A stretch of 64,000 nucleotides of DNA from Treponema ruminis (GTDB lineage Bacteria > Spirochaetota > Spirochaetia > Treponematales > Treponemataceae), in NCBI GenBank assembly GCA_017161305.1, contig CP031518.1, forward strand, positions 1,736,001 through 1,800,000. The letters run 5' to 3'. Both the position numbers and the translations under genes were made by a program. Below the pieces are notes generated by a model, which did no database searches, had not been told where the DNA came from, and saw only the letters and a list, made by a program, of their open reading frames with translations. Each line of letters begins with the position of its first letter. Position 1 is the stretch's first letter. Shown here piece after piece: positions 61,085 to 64,000 of this stretch.

Positions 61085-61092
61085 TTTGTCTA
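61065..61092 (-). promoter_or_regulatory. Promoter of the surface lipoprotein pair
   Basis: Minus strand TAGACA (61087-61092), 16-bp spacer, TATACT (61065-61070). Leader of about 12-15 bases. Confidence 0.55.
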
Positions 61093-61103
61093 GTATTTTT
61101 TTT

Positions 61104-61224
61104 GGCGCAAATCCATGTCCTTGCGCCCTTCCGCAGCTCGGTCACCCTCGGCCGCTTCCCTCGCTACGCTCAGTCCAGTGGCTGGCTAACGCCACTGCTC
61201 CACGGCTGGGCGGAGATTTTTTTT
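61104..61224. repeat. GC-rich hairpin cluster upstream of rpn
   Basis: In the 323-bp gap before the Rpn gene: hairpin GGCGCAA/TTGCGCC (61104-61127), hairpin CAGTGGC/GCCACTG (61176-61197) and CTCC/GGAG (61198-61215) followed by eight T. The middle (CGGCCGCTTCCCTCGCTACGC) resembles parts of the palindromic elements elsewhere but order differs. The last hairpin could terminate plus-strand transcription. Confidence 0.6.
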
Positions 61225-61282
61225 GTAATTTTCTGACTTTTTTACATTTACATTGCCGAAAATCGAATTTTTTTGGAAATAA

Positions 61283-61353
61283 ATAGGTATGGGAACTTGA
61301 AGAAGACTTTGTGACCGGCCGCACTGTGTCTTCTTCAGATTCTCAAATCCTAT
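61283..61353. repeat. Imperfect 25-bp inverted repeat before rpn
   Basis: Left arm from ATAGG (61283) to AGAAGAC (61307), right arm from GTCTTCTTC (61328) to CCTAT (61353); a perfect 10-bp core with imperfect outer pairs, around a GC-rich 20-base loop. It ends 11 bp before the ribosome binding site of the Rpn gene. Confidence 0.65.
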
Positions 61354-61369
61354 TTGTCTGGAGGAATTC

Positions 61370-62353
61370 ATGAAAAAGAGAATTCGTAACAAAAAGAAAA
61401 ATCAGTTTAGGTCGGTGCGGAAGCGAGAGCCGAAGCGTACTTACCGGGACACCTTGTTCCGCACGATTTTCGGCGGCAAAGATGAACGAAGCAAACGCTG
61501 GCTTCTCTCGCTTTACAATGCGCTCAGCGGGAAGAATCACACTAACATTGAAGACTTGGAAATCACCACGCTTGAGGATGTTATTTACGTCTCGATGAAA
61601 AATGATTTGTCGTTCCTGATTCATTCACAGATGTGCTTGTACGAGCATCAGAGTACGGTAAATCCAAATATGCCGCTCCGAGGGCTGTTGTATTTCTCTC
61701 AGCTGTATCAGCAATACATCGACAAGCACAAGAAAAATCTCTACGGCAGCGTGCTCGTTAAGATTCCGGCTCCGCAGTTCATTGTGTTCTATAACGGCGA
61801 TACGAAACAAGCGGACATCATCAAATACAAACTCTCAGATGCGTTCATTAAGGATGAACAGGCTCCAAATGACAGTAAAACATTTGCTACAGATTTTGAA
61901 TGGACGGCGACAGTGATAAATATAAACAAAAATCACAATGAAAGCCTTTCAAAAAACTGTGAGCCGTTGTATTATTATTGTGAGTTTGTAAATCAAGTAA
62001 AGGAGAATCTTTCGCAAGGGATGACTTTTGACAGCGCGGTTAATGAAGCAGTTGACTTCGCAATCAGAGGAGACTTTCTGGAAGGATTTTTCCGGGAGAA
62101 GCGCATGAAGATTTTGGATGACATTTATACAGAGTTCGATCAGGAATCTTATGACGAGACTCTCCGAAACGATGGTCGCATAGAAGGAATCCAAATCGGT
62201 GCACGAGAAACTGCCATCGCAAATGCGAAGAACTTTCTTCGTATGAATCTTGGTTCTCCAGAGCAAATTGCGCAAGGTACAAGTCTCCCGCTGGAGCAAG
62301 TAATTGCTCTTAAAGAAGAACTTTCGCACGAGCCGGTTACAGAAACAAACTAA
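61370..62353 (+). CDS. Rpn-family PD-(D/E)XK nuclease/putative transposase
   Basis: A 327-residue protein of the recombination-promoting nuclease (Rpn/YhgA-like, PDDEXK) family. The basic N-terminus is followed by KRTYRDTLFRTIFGGKDERSKRWLL and the catalytic block KNDLSFLIHSQMCLYEHQST with NPNMPLRGLLYFSQLYQQY (about residues 77-118), where Asp, Glu and Gln match the PD-(D/E)XK core. The C-terminal ~60 residues are helical and variable (EGIQIGARETAIANAKNFL). It has a strong GGAGG ribosome binding site. Rpn proteins can promote RecA-independent DNA exchange; no terminal repeats or target-site duplications are certain here. Confidence 0.9.
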   Translation: MKKRIRNKKKNQFRSVRKREPKRTYRDTLFRTIFGGKDERSKRWLLSLYNALSGKNHTNIEDLEITTLEDVIYVSMKNDLSFLIHSQMCLYEHQSTVNPNMPLRGLLYFSQLYQQYIDKHKKNLYGSVLVKIPAPQFIVFYNGDTKQADIIKYKLSDAFIKDEQAPNDSKTFATDFEWTATVININKNHNESLSKNCEPLYYYCEFVNQVKENLSQGMTFDSAVNEAVDFAIRGDFLEGFFREKRMKILDDIYTEFDQESYDETLRNDGRIEGIQIGARETAIANAKNFLRMNLGSPEQIAQGTSLPLEQVIALKEELSHEPVTETN

Positions 62354-62361
62354 CTCAAAAT

Positions 62362-62397
62362 CTATCCGTCAATTTTTTGAATAGGATTGACGGATAG
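62362..62397. terminator. Hairpin after rpn
   Basis: CTATCCGTCAA (62362-62372) pairs perfectly with TTGACGGATAG (62387-62397). No T run follows, so either a weak terminator or a repeat boundary. Confidence 0.5.
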
Positions 62398-62460
62398 GTA
62401 AATCAAGTGAAGGAAAAACTTTCGGTTGGAATCTGGAAAATATAACTCATGATTAGCCAA
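62398..62460 (+). pseudogene. Relic of a second Rpn gene
   Basis: Just after the hairpin, GTAAATCAAGTGAAGGA and CTTTCG match, with few changes, part of the intact gene near 61986 (the VNQVKENLS coding region). It then diverges within 50 bp. This looks like a short, decayed end of a duplicated copy. Confidence 0.5.
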
Positions 62461-62503
62461 AGACAGGCAATCTATCGATTTGGCGAAAGACTGATACATT
62501 TCC

Positions 62504-62546
62504 AGGAATCATGCCAGCTCCATCAAGAAGTTTTGGCATGATTCCT
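62504..62546. terminator. 13-bp perfect inverted repeat
   Basis: AGGAATCATGCCA (62504-62516) and TGGCATGATTCCT (62534-62546) around a 17-base loop. It lies 24 bp after the stop of the minus-strand gene, so it probably ends that transcript. Confidence 0.65.
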
Positions 62547-62569
62547 ATTGAAAATTTATTGTAATATTA

Positions 62570-64000
62570 CTACTTCTGCTTTACCTCGGACATAGATGTA
62601 CTGTTATCGGCAAAGTGAACAACTACACAATAACATTCACCAGATTCAATCTCGCTTACAGGAATTGTGTATTTCTGAGGGCTATGATCACTTGAACTGA
62701 ATGCCATGTATTTGTCACCTACATGCTTATGGAAAGCTTCCCACTCTTTTGCTGTCCACTTACTGCATTCACTGTAAGGAAGATTTGTAACCAGAGTCTG
62801 AGCAAATACAGGGGCATCGCTCGCAATTAAAATTGAGTTTTCTGTATTTGGTAAAATATAATCATACTTTCCAGAGCTTGCACTTCCTGTGTAGTGGATA
62901 AGAGGTTTAAATATTGTACCATTAAAAGTACTACCTGGATATCCATATGAATGATAACCTGTAACTTTTATAAATTTAGAAGCAGGAAGATTTTCTGTTC
63001 TTCTATTATCAGCTATAAAACTATCATTTTTTGACCATGAACCTGAATTTTGTCCAACATAGAAATATGAACTGTTAAGTGGACTACCAGGAATAGTTAG
63101 TGTTGTGTTAGAACAAGTAAAGCAGTCTTCTATCACAGGTGACCACACACCTTCCGCTTTATTATTGTTATTATCATATATTTCATACCTACAATTGAAT
63201 GTGTTATATTCATTCAACAATTTCCAGAAAGGAATTTCTACTGTATAAGAATTTGCTGAATTAAAATTATAAGTTGTACCGTCTGGTAAAGTAAATGTAC
63301 CCCTTTTAGGACCTGACCAGTCATCTTTTATATATATTCTACAAGTTTCACCTCTATATACAGAATCTGAATATTCACTCGCAATCCTCATTGAGGTAGT
63401 TGTAGTATCAGGAACCTCTTCATTATCAAATCTAAACCTAATAGTAGGCATTACTGTATCATATGCTGTAGCTGTAACCTTTGGAATATTTATTGTAGTT
63501 GCAGAAGAACGTAAATTATTTTTTTCGCCATATATACTAAAATACATGTCATTTTTATGAGCATTCATAGCAGAATAAGGGAAAGTTATACTTGTTGAAC
63601 CTTCAGTAAAATACAAACAATTTTGCGATTTATCAACTTTTATACCATCGTTATTAAATATAAATATTTTATCACAAGTATTCCATGAACTTTTATTTAT
63701 ATTTAGTGTGATTTTTATTTCATCAGAATTACCTTTTTGAATAGAATAATTATTTGAACTTGGAACTGTAACTGTTGGTAAAGCAGCCTCCTTCAAACTC
63801 TTTAACGACTTAGAAAGCGTATTTGTTTTTCCAAGATTAAAACTATCTTCACCTTCATCCCAACCTGTTTTATCATACCTCATTTCAATATTTGGATAAT
63901 AATCAATTTCTTCCCTAAAAATAGGTTGATTTACAGTTGCATAGTTTCCACCAGATCTAAAAAATGCCCAACAAGAAAATTCAGCCCCAACATATGATGA
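62570..64000 (-). CDS. AT-rich surface-type protein, 5' end beyond the window
   Basis: The minus-strand frame is open and protein-like to the last base of the window: 39 codons (SSYVGAEFSCWAFFRSGGN and onward) precede the first in-frame ATG at 63883, so the gene starts outside and that ATG is not the start. The visible ~476 residues are rich in Asn, Ser, Thr and Tyr with beta strands (IKITLNINKSSWNTCDKIFIFNNDG, CRYEIYDNNNNKAEGVW), like a secreted or surface protein. No family recognised. Base composition is much more AT-rich than the rest of the window, which suggests recent transfer. Confidence 0.75.
   Translation of the reverse strand, partial: SSYVGAEFSCWAFFRSGGNYATVNQPIFREEIDYYPNIEMRYDKTGWDEGEDSFNLGKTNTLSKSLKSLKEAALPTVTVPSSNNYSIQKGNSDEIKITLNINKSSWNTCDKIFIFNNDGIKVDKSQNCLYFTEGSTSITFPYSAMNAHKNDMYFSIYGEKNNLRSSATTINIPKVTATAYDTVMPTIRFRFDNEEVPDTTTTSMRIASEYSDSVYRGETCRIYIKDDWSGPKRGTFTLPDGTTYNFNSANSYTVEIPFWKLLNEYNTFNCRYEIYDNNNNKAEGVWSPVIEDCFTCSNTTLTIPGSPLNSSYFYVGQNSGSWSKNDSFIADNRRTENLPASKFIKVTGYHSYGYPGSTFNGTIFKPLIHYTGSASSGKYDYILPNTENSILIASDAPVFAQTLVTNLPYSECSKWTAKEWEAFHKHVGDKYMAFSSSDHSPQKYTIPVSEIESGECYCVVVHFADNSTSMSEVKQK

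Noticed and set aside
61370..62353. Rpn gene as part of a complete transposon or phage-defence system
   Set aside because: No target-site duplications, no second protein and no matching ends that I could show.

Overview
The window looks like a chromosomal segment of a spirochaete, most likely a host-associated Treponema. This rests on gene content rather than on any search. Supporting features are paired DUF115/Maf-type proteins of the kind tied to flagellin glycosylation, a large membrane TPR protein resembling the spirochaetal flagellar collar protein, a eukaryote-like IleRS, LL-diaminopimelate aminotransferase, SecD/SecF with large periplasmic domains, and many lipoproteins with loose spirochaetal lipoboxes. 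There is no rRNA, CRISPR array, prophage or intact insertion sequence. Most of the window is ordinary core genome. Accessory character appears only in the last ~5 kb.

Layout. 1-7620 (+): a tightly packed operon with a 5'-truncated acidic repeat protein, an unknown protein, two DUF115 paralogues and a membrane protein with a degenerate GGDEF-like domain. 7617-16005 (-): two lipoproteins, ileS, a YggS-family protein, tRNA-Thr with its own terminator, a long-chain acyl-CoA ligase and a DUF2259 protein. 16119-21872: a polytopic membrane protein, a DGK1/SEC59-like lipid kinase, the large acidic TPR membrane protein and a secreted protein with a CBM48-like end. 21869-28116 (-): ffh, gpsA, ndk, ispH and an EAL phosphodiesterase. 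28198-34173 (-): yajC-secD-secF with a clear terminator, then a TPR protein and a small membrane protein. 34314-39073 (+): a lipoprotein gene interrupted by an in-frame TGA, a lytic transglycosylase, an OmpA-family protein and a predicted beta-barrel. 39075-40804 (-): dapL and a low-molecular-weight phosphatase.

40950-48569 (-): an inferred alpha-galactoside operon of porin-like protein, GH36 alpha-galactosidase, GT-B-like protein, TetR regulator and MelB-like symporter. Its promoter (TTGACA, 17 bp, TATCAT) carries two 17-bp palindromes, one covering the -10 and spacer. 48639-58381: a DUF763 protein, a sugar isomerase-like protein, a tetrapyrrole-methylase-fold methyltransferase, a 934-residue ankyrin lipoprotein, a CorA transporter, a SUMF1-domain protein and a WD40/beta-barrel fusion. 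58479-64000: surface lipoproteins, an Rpn-family nuclease flanked by hairpins and a relic of a second copy, and an AT-rich gene running off the end.

The observations most worth a second look are: (1) a GC-rich palindromic element found in two intergenic gaps and once in frame inside the DUF763 gene; (2) a lipoprotein gene with an in-frame TGA followed by 37 more plausible codons; (3) repeated promoters whose -10 box sits only 6-9 nt before the start codon with no ribosome binding site, suggesting frequent leaderless mRNAs; and (4) the operator pair in the alpha-galactoside operon.
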